A stretch of 43,118 nt of DNA from Methanoregula sp. Lineage in GTDB: Archaea > Halobacteriota > Methanomicrobia > Methanomicrobiales > Methanospirillaceae. Of this stretch, positions 7,208-16,177 are shown one piece after another. The stretch covers positions 1 to 43,118 of the forward strand of contig JAUSBW010000128.1 in assembly GCA_030651815.1 (NCBI GenBank), read 5' to 3'. A program made the translations under genes and the position numbers. The notes under the pieces are model-generated. The model had not been told where the DNA came from. It searched no databases and was given only the letters and a program-made list of their open reading frames with translations. Position 1 is the stretch's first letter. Every line of letters starts with the position of its first letter.

Positions 7208-8620
7208 ATGCCTCCGTCATATCTTGGGAAGATCCTGCTGCGCTGGTGCGATCACTGTCATGTGCCGGTCCTTGCAAAACAGTGTGCCTGCGGGGCAGAG
7301 ACGCGAAGTGTTCCGGTGACTCCCCCGGGAGATGCCCGCCCCGCATTCCCGGCAGATATTGCACTCATCAACCGGATCTATACCGACCATTTTGGCGCTC
7401 CCCTCATTCCTGACGGTCATCTCACCCTCCTCAACAAAGTGCCGGACCGTGACCGCATGGAAGAGATCATTGTGGGTGGAGGCATAGCCGGGATCATCCG
7501 GTATTTCCCAGAGCAGCGACGCTGGGAACCGGTTCCCCGCCCTGAGGCCTGCCTCCTGTTCACGCCAAAAAAACGTTTTATTGTCATAGATGACGGTGCA
7601 GTCCCGTTCATCCGGGACCAGGGCATGAGCGTCCTTGCACCGGGACTCGTATCCATCCACGAGGATGTCTGTGCGGGTGATGAGGTATTCATTCTTACTA
7701 AGGATGGTACCTGCATCGCTGTCGGGCGGGCAAAAGTGGACGCAGCCATCGCAGAAGGGATGAAAAAAGGTCAGATTGTCAGGACACGCAGGAATATTGC
7801 ATCAACTATCGTGCCGGGAGCAGCCAGCTGGGCCGATGCTGTGCAGGCAAATGCCGATGTCCTCAGGCGGACAGAAGCTTCATCCATCCTGTTTGTCCAG
7901 GAAGTAGCGGGACGCAATAAGGATCTGGTGGCAAACGTTTCGTACTCCGGGGGAAAAGACAGCCTTGCTACGCTGCTGGTAGTACTAAAAGCGATTGGAA
8001 AAGTCCCGATGCTCTTTGCCGATACCGGCCTTGAATTCCCGGAAACCTATGCCAATATTGATGATGCTGCCCGGCACTATGGGCTTGAGTTGATCCGCAC
8101 CGAGGGAGCCACAACATTTCAGGAGACCTTTGAACGGCAGGGTCCTCCCGCAGTCAATGCCCGGTGGTGTTGCAGGGTCTGCAAACTAACCCCGGTCGGT
8201 AACCTGATTAAAGATAACTGGGGGCAGTGCCTCTCGTTCATAGGCCAGCGCCGGTATGAGTCGGCTGCCCGGGCCCGGAGCGAGAGGGTCTGGCGAAACA
8301 AGAATGTGCGGGCACAGCTCTCCGCTGCCCCTATACACAACTGGACCGCACTCCATGTCTGGCTCTACCTGATGCAGGAGAAGGCACCGCACAATGTGCT
8401 GTATGAACGCCATCTGGACAGGATCGGATGTTTCATGTGCCCCTCGAGCGATATGGCTTTAATCCACATAATTGAAGAAAAATATCCCGAGCTCTGGAAA
8501 GGCTGGCTAATGAAGCTCGAACAATGGCGGGAGGCTCATGGATTACCTGCCGAGTGGATCACGGAAGGGCGATGGAGACTGGCTGAGGGATGCACAGATG
8601 ACGAAGATAGCCATTATTGA
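7208..8620 (+). CDS. PUA-domain PAPS reductase-like protein
   Basis: A 470-residue protein with three parts. The N-terminus has a small zinc-ribbon-like cluster (Cys14, 17, 26, 28). A PUA-like RNA-binding domain spans about residues 120-195. A PP-loop ATPase domain of the PAPS reductase family follows, with SGGKDS at 247-252. Four cysteines further on (WCCRVC and later GCFMC) match the iron-sulfur ligands of APS reductases and related enzymes. Methanococcal homologues with this architecture are annotated as PAPS reductase-like, but the PUA domain points to RNA or sulfur-transfer chemistry rather than sulfate reduction. It overlaps hisH by 23 bp. Confidence 0.83.
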   Translation: MPPSYLGKILLRWCDHCHVPVLAKQCACGAETRSVPVTPPGDARPAFPADIALINRIYTDHFGAPLIPDGHLTLLNKVPDRDRMEEIIVGGGIAGIIRYFPEQRRWEPVPRPEACLLFTPKKRFIVIDDGAVPFIRDQGMSVLAPGLVSIHEDVCAGDEVFILTKDGTCIAVGRAKVDAAIAEGMKKGQIVRTRRNIASTIVPGAASWADAVQANADVLRRTEASSILFVQEVAGRNKDLVANVSYSGGKDSLATLLVVLKAIGKVPMLFADTGLEFPETYANIDDAARHYGLELIRTEGATTFQETFERQGPPAVNARWCCRVCKLTPVGNLIKDNWGQCLSFIGQRRYESAARARSERVWRNKNVRAQLSAAPIHNWTALHVWLYLMQEKAPHNVLYERHLDRIGCFMCPSSDMALIHIIEEKYPELWKGWLMKLEQWREAHGLPAEWITEGRWRLAEGCTDDEDSHY

Positions 8621-9203
8621 TTACGGGTTAGGAAACCTCCGCAGTGTAATCCGCGGACTGGAAAAGGCCGGGGCACAGGCAGTTATCACCTGCAATGCCG
8701 ACGAGATCGCATCTGCCGATGGACTTGTGCTGCCGGGTGTTGGGGCATTCCATGAAGGCATGGAACAACTGGGGAACCTCAAAGAAACCGTAATGAATTC
8801 TACCCGCGAGGTCCCCCTGCTGGGCATATGCCTCGGCATGCAGATGCTCATGGAGACCAGCGAAGAGCATGGGATTCATAAAGGGCTTGGCCTTATTCCG
8901 GGAAGCGTGCGCCGGTTCCCAAGGGTTCACGGCCAGAAAGTGCCCCATATGGGATGGAACTCGTTAACCATCACCAACACCGATCATCCGCTGTTTGCCG
9001 GATTTGGCAGCGATGAATATGTGTACTTTGTTCACTCGTATTATGTCGATACCACTCCGGATTACACGCTCACCTCCACGCACTACATCTGCCCCTTTGC
9101 ATCATCGGTGGGTAAGGACACCACGTTTGGCGTCCAGTTCCACCCGGAGAAGAGCGGTGCGATTGGCCTGCACCTGCTGAGCAATTTTATTGGTATGTGC
9201 TGA
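8598..9203 (+). CDS. hisH: Imidazole glycerol phosphate synthase subunit HisH
   Basis: A 201-residue class I glutamine amidotransferase. HisH supplies ammonia from glutamine to HisF in histidine biosynthesis. The N-terminal IAIIDYGLGNLRSV, the nucleophile motif GICLGMQML and the catalytic His-Glu in FGVQFHPEKS are all present. The start is the ATG at 8598 (MTKIAIIDYG); a 20-residue in-frame extension upstream lies inside the preceding gene and is not typical. The start lies before the stop of the PAPS-reductase-like gene, so they may be co-translated. No other his gene is in the window. Confidence 0.95.
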   Translation: MTKIAIIDYGLGNLRSVIRGLEKAGAQAVITCNADEIASADGLVLPGVGAFHEGMEQLGNLKETVMNSTREVPLLGICLGMQMLMETSEEHGIHKGLGLIPGSVRRFPRVHGQKVPHMGWNSLTITNTDHPLFAGFGSDEYVYFVHSYYVDTTPDYTLTSTHYICPFASSVGKDTTFGVQFHPEKSGAIGLHLLSNFIGMC

Positions 9204-9294
9204 TCCCGTCTGATTTTTTTTATGAACCTGCCCTGCATTCCGGTACGGGATCCAAAAGATACCATTTTATTTTCTGCCATTCGATGCTGTAGAC

Positions 9295-10122
9295 ATGAAA
9301 CGGATCACACTCATCGCTTTATGCCTGATGTGTATTACAGGGACGGTGTCTGCGTACGGGCTGGATCTCAGCTGCCCTGAAAGCATCCAGGCAGGTCTCC
9401 CGCTGAAATGTTCCATTGACAGTGATTTCCCCCCGGGAACAACGTTCGATATTGTGTTCTACCAGTCTCAATACACTGCAACCGAATTAAGTCGACAGCC
9501 TATAACGATCCAGGAGGACAAGCTCACCCAGTACAAGCTCATAGATACCAAAGGGCTCCCGGGTGGCAATTATAAAGTGGAGATCCAGTACACCAGTAAA
9601 GGTGAGGCAAGTCTTCGCTCGGGTTCAAAGACTCTGCAGCTGGTAACAATTATTGATCGTTCCAATGAGATCACCATTACTTCACCGATGACCCAGAGTC
9701 CCGATGAGCCGCTCCGTATCGAAGGGTCCATCTACAAAATTGGTAACGATGGCGTTAAAATTGAGGTGCGGGGACCGGATGGCGTATTATTTGACAATTG
9801 GATTGGTACAAAAGAAAATGTGCAATCCGGCGCCGGTGTCTTTACCAAACAGGTAACCACATTCCAACCCGGTGATTACGAGGTCATGTTCACAGATGCA
9901 AAAGGGTATATCGGCACCATGACGTTCCATGTGGTGGCACCGGCAACACAGGCAATCACAACGGTACCGACAACTACTGCAGTAGTTAAAACCACAAAGG
10001 CCCCGGTCACAGCACCAACACCCTGGCCAACTGCCACACAATCCCCCCTGTCCCCCATAACAGCGCTCGTTGGTATTGCAGGTGCCGGACTTGTTGCAGT
10101 TTTCATAGCAAAACGAAACTGA
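9295..10122 (+). CDS. Secreted surface protein with Q-S-P-L tail
   Basis: A 275-residue exported protein. It has a signal peptide (MKRITLIALCLMCITGTVSAYG), two beta-rich domains, a Thr/Pro-rich linker from about residue 215 (TTVPTTTAVVKTTKAP) and a C-terminal tail TQSPLSP + hydrophobic helix + AKRN. The second domain (IDRSNEITITSP ... GDYEVMFTDAKGYIGT) is clearly paralogous to the protein at 36496-37578. The linker is a likely site of O-glycosylation. The tail resembles the C-terminal sorting signals cut by archaeosortases, but QSPL is not a signal I can name. Function is unknown; it is probably a cell-envelope component. Confidence 0.8.
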   Translation: MKRITLIALCLMCITGTVSAYGLDLSCPESIQAGLPLKCSIDSDFPPGTTFDIVFYQSQYTATELSRQPITIQEDKLTQYKLIDTKGLPGGNYKVEIQYTSKGEASLRSGSKTLQLVTIIDRSNEITITSPMTQSPDEPLRIEGSIYKIGNDGVKIEVRGPDGVLFDNWIGTKENVQSGAGVFTKQVTTFQPGDYEVMFTDAKGYIGTMTFHVVAPATQAITTVPTTTAVVKTTKAPVTAPTPWPTATQSPLSPITALVGIAGAGLVAVFIAKRN

Positions 10123-10263
10123 TATCAATCCTGTTCATTCCTTTTTTTGTATATGCGTTCTTAGTATCTTCACCAGATACGCTCAATCGGGATCCGCAGA
10201 TTACACATTTTTTCAGGAATAATTTTTAAAACTGTTGAAAAAAGAAAAATTCATGGTCTGCCA

Positions 10264-10998
10264 TTACCGTCGTTTCCAGAGATATGCCTCGTAACAGAGC
10301 ATGACGAAAATAACCATCGCCCCGCCAAGGAAGAACGCCATTGCCGCGTCCGGTATCAGAAGAAAAGATGAGGATCCGGAGTCTGGAGGGATCTGAACAA
10401 GGGAGTACACAGCATCAGGTGTTGGAGAGAAATTTGTAGCTGCTGCTTCTGATGCTCCCTTTGATCCAACAGCCATCATGTTGGGAGTCATCGTGGCATT
10501 TGCCACATATCCATCAGCAACTGCTTTGGCATATGAACCCCCGGACTCCTGCACTGCTATACGAGGCAGCGCATTCAGGTTGCTGTGCATCACACTATCA
10601 GATCCAAAAAGGGGAGACATGATTGCGATAACAACCGAACCGAATGCAACGATCCCGAATAAGGATGCATATTTCAGCAGGAGTGAGCGCACGTTGGACT
10701 GCCGTGGTGCAACAATGAGAAGCTGGTTGGTGAGCGAATAGAGTTTCACTTCCCGCCCTTTGACACTGTATTTTGTTTCTGCAACAGAGATCAGTCCGGC
10801 ATCGAGCAGGTTCTCCACATGGTATTTCGCCGTGGTCATGGGAATGGCGAGCCGTTCGGTAATGTCAGTTAAGCTCTTCTGGCCATCAGAGAGGAGCTGG
10901 AGGATGTCACTTGCCGTCTGGCTGCCCATGGCTTTTGCAATCTTCTGTGCCCGTTCATCGCCCGGTTCCAGAAAAATAACATTCTCATCCATGTTCAT
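10264..10998 (-). CDS. Membrane-anchored winged-helix regulator
   Basis: A 244-residue protein with an ArsR-like winged helix at about residues 15-95 (SDILQLLSDGQKSLTDITERLAI ... TAKYHVENLLDAGLI), a transmembrane helix at about 107-128, an extracellular segment rich in Ala/Ser, and a second helix near the C-terminus ending in YEAYLWKRR. Such one-component membrane regulators are common in methanogens; the signal sensed is unknown. The gene starts 10 bp after the end of alaS on the same strand, so the two may share a transcript. The convergent surface-protein gene at 9295 is a possible but unproven target. Confidence 0.8.
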   Translation of the reverse strand: MNMDENVIFLEPGDERAQKIAKAMGSQTASDILQLLSDGQKSLTDITERLAIPMTTAKYHVENLLDAGLISVAETKYSVKGREVKLYSLTNQLLIVAPRQSNVRSLLLKYASLFGIVAFGSVVIAIMSPLFGSDSVMHSNLNALPRIAVQESGGSYAKAVADGYVANATMTPNMMAVGSKGASEAAATNFSPTPDAVYSLVQIPPDSGSSSFLLIPDAAMAFFLGGAMVIFVMLCYEAYLWKRR

Positions 10999-11007
10999 CT
11001 GTTACCG

Positions 11008-13764
11008 TCAGCCTTGCAGGGCTGCAATAATCCGTTCACGCCCGACTTTTAAGGCAAGGTCAATCTGGCCGGCATCCGGACCGCCACCCTGTGCCATCGT
11101 GGGTTTGCCGCCGCCTTTTCCGCCGAGCAGGCTGCATACCTGTCCAATAATATCACCGGCATTCACCCGGGGTTCTCCGGATGCGAGAACAACACTCACC
11201 GTCTCTCCGATACCTGCCAGAAGAGCGATACCGCCCTTTTCAGATATTGAGCTTGCCAGCTGTGCAAGTTCCTTCCGGGGGAGATCGATGCGCTTGATCA
11301 CAACCGGAATACCCTCCATCGATTCGGCAACAAGGGACTGCAACTCCAGCTCGACTACTTTTGAGCTCATGCGTTCGATCTCTTTCTTCTGATCCTTCCA
11401 CTCCGTAAAGAACCGGTTCACGGTCGCGGGCAGGTTATCCGGCTGCACCGAGAGGGCTTCAGCAGAAGAAGTGACGATCTGCTCGAGATGCTGCATGTAA
11501 TAGATCGCAGCAACACCTGCGGTAAATTCGATCCGTTCTATACCGTCCTGGATATGCTCAACCCGGATAATCTTGATGACCCCGACTTCACCGGTGCTCC
11601 GGCAGTGAGTGCCGGCACAGGCTTCGATATCACCTGCGACTTTCACGATCCGTATATACCTGCCTGGGGGTACTCCTCCCTGGTACAGGGAGAACCCGTA
11701 CTTCTGTTCGGCTTTTGTCCTGTCTTCTGTGGAGATTTCAACCGGCTGGTTTGCCATGATCATGCGGTTTGCTGCAGTCTCTATCCTTCGCAGCTCATCG
11801 GGAGTGATGTGCTTGAAATGCCTGAGATCCATGCGGGAACTTTCGCTGCCTTTCTGGGCACCCGCCTGGTGAATATGCGCACCCAGCACCTCCTTTGCTG
11901 CATGGAGTATAACGTGGGTGGCCGTGTGATGGCGCATCAATGACCAGCGCCGCTCCTCATCGACCATGCCTTTGACCCGGTCGCCGCGCTGCAGAATGCC
12001 GCCACTGATGTGATGAAGAATCACTTCGGCAACTTTTATCACATCATCAACCCTGACCATGCTCTCGGAGCTCACCATGGTCCCGGTATCTGCGGGCTGA
12101 CCTCCGCCTTCCGGGTAAAAGAGCGTCTGGTCTGTGACTGCATACCCGTCAAAGAAATCCAGTACAACTGCCTCAAACTCGACGTCTGACGATTGCTCGT
12201 AGTACAGTTTCTTTGTCGGAGGAAGCCCCTGCACCCGCTCGTCATATTTTGCTGTGGTGCTAACTTCTGCTTCCTTTTTCGATTCGGAATGCATGTCTGC
12301 AACCATAGAATAAAAATTGTCGGGCAGATCGACGACTGCACCTTCTCTGGTGGCAATATCCCTGATCATCTCGGGCTGTATTCCATGCGAGTCGTAGAGG
12401 GTGATGATCTCGGCCAAAGGCACCCGCTGGCTCCTGGCCTTGTATGTCTTTGCGATCTTCTGAACAATCCGGGTTCCGCGTTCGAGCGTTGCAGCATATT
12501 TCACGGTCTCGCGTTCGACTATCTCACGGACGACTGCGATATCCTGCTCGAACTTTTTCATACCGATGATCCGGGTCTGCTCTTCAATCAGATCTGCCAG
12601 CGGCTCTTCGATCTTAAGATCGGTCATCATCCGCAGAGTCCGGCGTATAACGAGCCGGGCAAGGTAACCCTCCCGCACATTGGAGGGCACAATGCAGTCA
12701 CCGAGCATATAGGCAAGGCAGCGGGTGTGATCCACAGTTGCATACACCTTCTCCATCGGCGTGATTATCCGGTCGAGTTTTTCCGGTGAGATATCAATGG
12801 CTGCTGCCACTTTCTTTCTCAGCTGGAAGAGGTTGGTGCCGGAGATATCCATAAGGCCGGCGAATTTTGCATTGAGCGAGAGGATCCTGGTGTAGTCCTT
12901 GTTGTTGAGCATGTGAGAGAGACCAGCCGCACTCATCACCCGGCTCACCATCTCCGGAAAGACTGCATCGTAGATTGTAGGCGAACCCTTTGAAGCCCAG
13001 ACCAGCCGTTCCAGCCCGTAACCGGTATCAACAATCCGGAGCTTCATCGGGTAGTACATGTCGCCATTCAGATCGTAGCCCGGCTGCGCAGTCTTCTGGC
13101 GACCGAGGCTCATGAAAACCAGTGTTGCAATCTCGAGACCTCCGATCAGTACCTCGACACTGGGCCCGGCATTTCCTCCGCCAATCCACAGGTGCTCTTT
13201 AAACGTTACCCTGTTGAGATCCCCGCCGATGGAGGCGATGAACTGGTCGCAGAGCTCGACTGTCCTGTCCTTCCAGTAGATCTCTTCTGAGGGAGTGTTG
13301 AATGCGTGGTGTGCCATCATCTCAAACGTGGTGAGGTGTCGCCCTGACCTGCCGACAGAATCGAGATCATTGAGACGGATGCAGGGTTGGGAGATAGTGA
13401 GTGGGTTCGCAGGTGGTGGGACGATGCCTCCGGTTACATACGGCTGGAAATCCGCAATCGAGGCTATGGTTAAGTAAATATCGTCTCTCCACCGTGCAGC
13501 AACCGGGTAACGCTCGATCCGGGTGTGCCCATGTTTTTCAAAAAATGAGAGATACGCCTCGCGCATGGTATCGAGGTTGTGTGTCTTAAAGACCGGGTTC
13601 CCGATAAAATTGTAGGGCTCGCAGGGCGCATCCCCGCAGATCTCACGCGCACTGTCACGTGTCCAGAAGGCAGACCCGCAGCTCTTGCAGATTTTGCGGA
13701 CCATCCCCTGTTCTTTAAAATAATCCAGCTGGTATTCCTCTTCGAGCACTATGAGCACATCCAT
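11008..13764 (-). CDS. alaS: Alanyl-tRNA synthetase, archaeal type
   Basis: A 918-residue enzyme that charges tRNA-Ala. The N-terminus carries the archaeal zinc element (CKSCGSAFWTRDSAREICGDAPC). The class II catalytic core follows, with RWRDDIYLTIASIADFQPYVTGG. The editing domain shows the zinc ligands HHTATH and CAGTHCRSTGEVG. The C-terminal domain has the glycine-rich LLGGKGGGKPTMAQGGG. Length and domain order are normal. The ATG at 13764 encodes MDVLIVLEEEYQLDYFKEQGM. The divergent region to the integrase remnant is only 51 bp. The regulator gene at 10264-10998 follows directly. Confidence 0.97.
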   Translation of the reverse strand: MDVLIVLEEEYQLDYFKEQGMVRKICKSCGSAFWTRDSAREICGDAPCEPYNFIGNPVFKTHNLDTMREAYLSFFEKHGHTRIERYPVAARWRDDIYLTIASIADFQPYVTGGIVPPPANPLTISQPCIRLNDLDSVGRSGRHLTTFEMMAHHAFNTPSEEIYWKDRTVELCDQFIASIGGDLNRVTFKEHLWIGGGNAGPSVEVLIGGLEIATLVFMSLGRQKTAQPGYDLNGDMYYPMKLRIVDTGYGLERLVWASKGSPTIYDAVFPEMVSRVMSAAGLSHMLNNKDYTRILSLNAKFAGLMDISGTNLFQLRKKVAAAIDISPEKLDRIITPMEKVYATVDHTRCLAYMLGDCIVPSNVREGYLARLVIRRTLRMMTDLKIEEPLADLIEEQTRIIGMKKFEQDIAVVREIVERETVKYAATLERGTRIVQKIAKTYKARSQRVPLAEIITLYDSHGIQPEMIRDIATREGAVVDLPDNFYSMVADMHSESKKEAEVSTTAKYDERVQGLPPTKKLYYEQSSDVEFEAVVLDFFDGYAVTDQTLFYPEGGGQPADTGTMVSSESMVRVDDVIKVAEVILHHISGGILQRGDRVKGMVDEERRWSLMRHHTATHVILHAAKEVLGAHIHQAGAQKGSESSRMDLRHFKHITPDELRRIETAANRMIMANQPVEISTEDRTKAEQKYGFSLYQGGVPPGRYIRIVKVAGDIEACAGTHCRSTGEVGVIKIIRVEHIQDGIERIEFTAGVAAIYYMQHLEQIVTSSAEALSVQPDNLPATVNRFFTEWKDQKKEIERMSSKVVELELQSLVAESMEGIPVVIKRIDLPRKELAQLASSISEKGGIALLAGIGETVSVVLASGEPRVNAGDIIGQVCSLLGGKGGGKPTMAQGGGPDAGQIDLALKVGRERIIAALQG

Positions 13765-13815
13765 GTGGTATAAATCGACAAATCATTATAAGATGGCATT
13801 CTCAATATCTCCTGT

Positions 13816-14145
13816 ATGCCAAGAATCGCTGATTTCTTTAAGACTTACAGCGTAAAGAGCACGCAGGGAAGCTATGCAGCCGGGCTACGTGCATTCTTTT
13901 CATTTATATATGGTATCTCCCGTAAAGAAAAAAGGGTTTCTCCTGAGGAAAAAGTGAAATTTGTACAATTTGCAGATCGTTACTTTCCGGAAGAATGAAA
14001 TTATTCTGATGATTTTATCGGTTTTTCACTCACTTGCGGTAAAAATTACGCAGCAACCCCCAGCAAATCCTATATTATCTCCGTCAAAGAATTTCATTTC
14101 AGCTTATTTTTCCGGAGATACGAGAAGTCTTTGATAATATTTACT
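13816..14145 (+). pseudogene. N-terminal remnant of a tyrosine recombinase
   Basis: The first 60 codons (MPRIADFFKTYSVKSTQGSY..., with AFFSFIYG and EEKVKFVQFADRYF) look like the SAM-like core-binding region of archaeal integrases. A TGA stops the frame at 13996-13998, but the same frame continues beyond it as a similar domain (DDFIGFSLTCGKNYAATPSK, then KSYIISVKEF), typical of the second part of this domain. Near 14105 homology appears to move to another frame (IREVFDNIYFEQVLRRWG). No catalytic domain follows. This is therefore a truncated and decayed gene. Family assignment rests on remembered sequence patterns. Confidence 0.6.
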
Positions 14146-14507
14146 TCGAACAAGTCTTACGGAGATGGGGGTGAGATTTTTGGTGTTCCGTAAATCGCTT
14201 CTGCGGTTCTGGAACGGAACTTTAACTACTGTACTACGATTGACATCAAGGGAGACAACTACGGACTCAAGGAACGTTGGAAATAAGAGAGGGTCACTCA
14301 CAGTCTTCCGGGATAAATTTCAATGGAATTATGTATTTGGGTTACCTATTCTATACCGCCATAAGTGCACATTTTTTTATTGTTCGAACGGTTATGAAAA
14401 AACCCTGTATGCGCTTTATCCTGAAAAACCGGTTCAGGCAATGGACAATCTCCCGCTAAAAATCGCTCATTGATCAGTGGTGCGACTCCCTCTTTAAAAA
14501 AAAACAT
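14146..14507. other. Non-coding stretch before cfbA
   Basis: Frames in this stretch have no recognisable motif and unlikely composition. It appears to be decayed DNA following the integrase fragment, ending in the cfbA promoter. A run of nine A near 14505 precedes the promoter. Confidence 0.4.
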
Positions 14508-14515
14508 TTGGTAAG

Positions 14516-14526
14516 AATTTTTAATG
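14516..14526 (+). promoter_or_regulatory. Probable TATA box of the cfb operon
   Basis: AATTTTTAATG lies 24-34 nt upstream of the ATG at 14550. This supports that start over an in-frame ATG at 14508, which would precede the box. Confidence 0.45.
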
Positions 14527-14549
14527 ATTGCAGTAATACTATTTGCTAT

Positions 14550-14951
14550 ATGGGTACGAAAGGAATTTTACTTGTAGGGCATGGAAGTACAATGCCTTAC
14601 AATCAGGAACTTGTAGAGAAAACTGCCGCTATGATCAAGGCAGGCAATATGGATTTTATTGTAAAGTGCGGTTTTATGAATATAAACAAACCCACTATCA
14701 AGGAATCTCTCAATGAGTTCCGGCATGAACCCATTGATGCACTTGTCGTTGTCCCCCTGTTCCTTGCAAAGGGTGTTCACATCGAAAAAGATATCCCCGG
14801 GGAGATAGGGTTGCCAGAAGGCATCAAGAAAGGGATCTTTGTAATGAATGGGAGATCGATTCCGCTCGTGTACGCAGATCCGATCGGAAGTGACCCCCTG
14901 CTTGCCGATCTGATGGTCAAGAATGCGACAAAAGCACTCTCCAGTCTCTGA
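14550..14951 (+). CDS. cfbA: Sirohydrochlorin nickelochelatase
   Basis: A 133-residue small CbiX-type chelatase. In methanogens CfbA inserts Ni2+ into sirohydrochlorin, the first committed step to coenzyme F430 (it can also insert Co2+ for cobamides). The metal-binding opening GILLVGHGSTMPYN and the second histidine in VPLFLAKGVHIEKDIP are present. The length matches the single-domain archaeal form. The chosen ATG gives the normal N-terminus; the frame is open 14 codons further upstream. It is the first gene of the cfbA-E-D-B run, with cfbE 8 bp downstream. The family-typical His-rich loop is absent here. Confidence 0.9.
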   Translation: MGTKGILLVGHGSTMPYNQELVEKTAAMIKAGNMDFIVKCGFMNINKPTIKESLNEFRHEPIDALVVVPLFLAKGVHIEKDIPGEIGLPEGIKKGIFVMNGRSIPLVYADPIGSDPLLADLMVKNATKALSSL

Positions 14952-14959
14952 CTTTTTTT

Positions 14960-16177
14960 ATGCATATCCTGGTACTGGATACAATCCACGGAGGCAGGGA
15001 GATCGGCGACGCGTATGCAGATGCAGGAGATGTCGTTGATGTAGTGGATGTATATACCTGTACTACTCCGGAAACTGCGGAGAACTCTAAAAACCGGACT
15101 TATGATCTGATCGTTGCACCGGTCCACATGGATCCGGATCATTCTCTCCTTTCAAACCGTAGTGCTCCTGTCATCAGCCATCATGAGGCAGTGCGCCGGT
15201 TGCTCGGAGAAAAACTTCCCGTTCCGATGATCGAGATAACCGGAGCTCGGGGAAAGACCACCACCGCATACGCACTTGCCCATATCCTGTCAGGAAATGG
15301 CGTGCTGCATACATCGTCGGGGACTTATACATATCCAACAAAGAACCTTCTCTGGAAACGGAGTATCACCCCGGCATCGGTTCTTGCAGCAGTAAAGTAT
15401 GCAAACCAGCATTCGGGCTGGCTGGTAGCGGAGATCTCTTTAGGTGTTACCGGAGCTGGTGATCTTGCCATTATCACTTCAGCAGACGATTACCCCTTTG
15501 CCGCAGGAAAGAAGAGCGCGGTAAAAGAAAAGATTGCTTCTGCAAAACATGCAAAACGCATCCTTGTTGCAGACGGGATTTTTTGTGATCACGAGAATGT
15601 CGTGCACATTGAGGATGTAGCCCGGTGCGACGGTATGAACTGCACTGTGGAACTGGATGGAAATTGTTTTGTTCTGACAAACCCCCTTTTCAGTCTGCCT
15701 CCCTACCGCCTCCCCCTCATGCTCGCCGCAGCAGCCGCGATGATACTTAACGAAAATCCCACACCGCTCAATAATTTTACTGCGCTTCCGGGCAGGATGT
15801 CTGTCAGTCATGAAAAGGATCTCCTCATTGTCGACAATGCCAACAGCGGGACAAATGTCACGACAACGATCTGTGCAGCCCGGTACGCACGGCATTTGGC
15901 AGGAACCAGCGAACTGACCCTTGTGATCGGGCAGGTGGAGGGGGATGGTGCAGTCTGTGAAGGCTTCTCTTTTGGCCAGATTATCTCTGCAATTGAGAAG
16001 GTACGTCCTGCAAAAGTGATCTGGGTGGGACGGATTCCGGATCCGGGTTCGGAAGATTACCGGTCAGTTCAGGATATTATAGATGCTCACTGCACGACAC
16101 TTGATGAAGGCCGGAAAGCTGCCGTGCAAAAAACCGACAAAGGATCCATTGTTCTTGCCGTAAAAACCTGGAGATGA
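14960..16177 (+). CDS. cfbE: Coenzyme F430 synthetase (Mur ligase family)
   Basis: A 405-residue ATP-dependent ligase of the Mur type. CfbE activates the propionate side chain of seco-F430 and closes ring F, the last step to F430. The P-loop GARGKTT lies at residues 95-101, and the C-terminal Mur-like part includes LPGRMSVSHEKDLLIVDNANSGTN. The N-terminus MHILVLDTIHGG is characteristic of CfbE. It lies between cfbA and cfbD; the stop codon overlaps the cfbD start (ATGA at 16174-16177). Confidence 0.93.
   Translation: MHILVLDTIHGGREIGDAYADAGDVVDVVDVYTCTTPETAENSKNRTYDLIVAPVHMDPDHSLLSNRSAPVISHHEAVRRLLGEKLPVPMIEITGARGKTTTAYALAHILSGNGVLHTSSGTYTYPTKNLLWKRSITPASVLAAVKYANQHSGWLVAEISLGVTGAGDLAIITSADDYPFAAGKKSAVKEKIASAKHAKRILVADGIFCDHENVVHIEDVARCDGMNCTVELDGNCFVLTNPLFSLPPYRLPLMLAAAAAMILNENPTPLNNFTALPGRMSVSHEKDLLIVDNANSGTNVTTTICAARYARHLAGTSELTLVIGQVEGDGAVCEGFSFGQIISAIEKVRPAKVIWVGRIPDPGSEDYRSVQDIIDAHCTTLDEGRKAAVQKTDKGSIVLAVKTWR

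Noticed and set aside
11488-11943. Long frames antisense to alaS and to purL
   Set aside because: They are codon-bias shadows of strongly conserved genes, with no family similarity.
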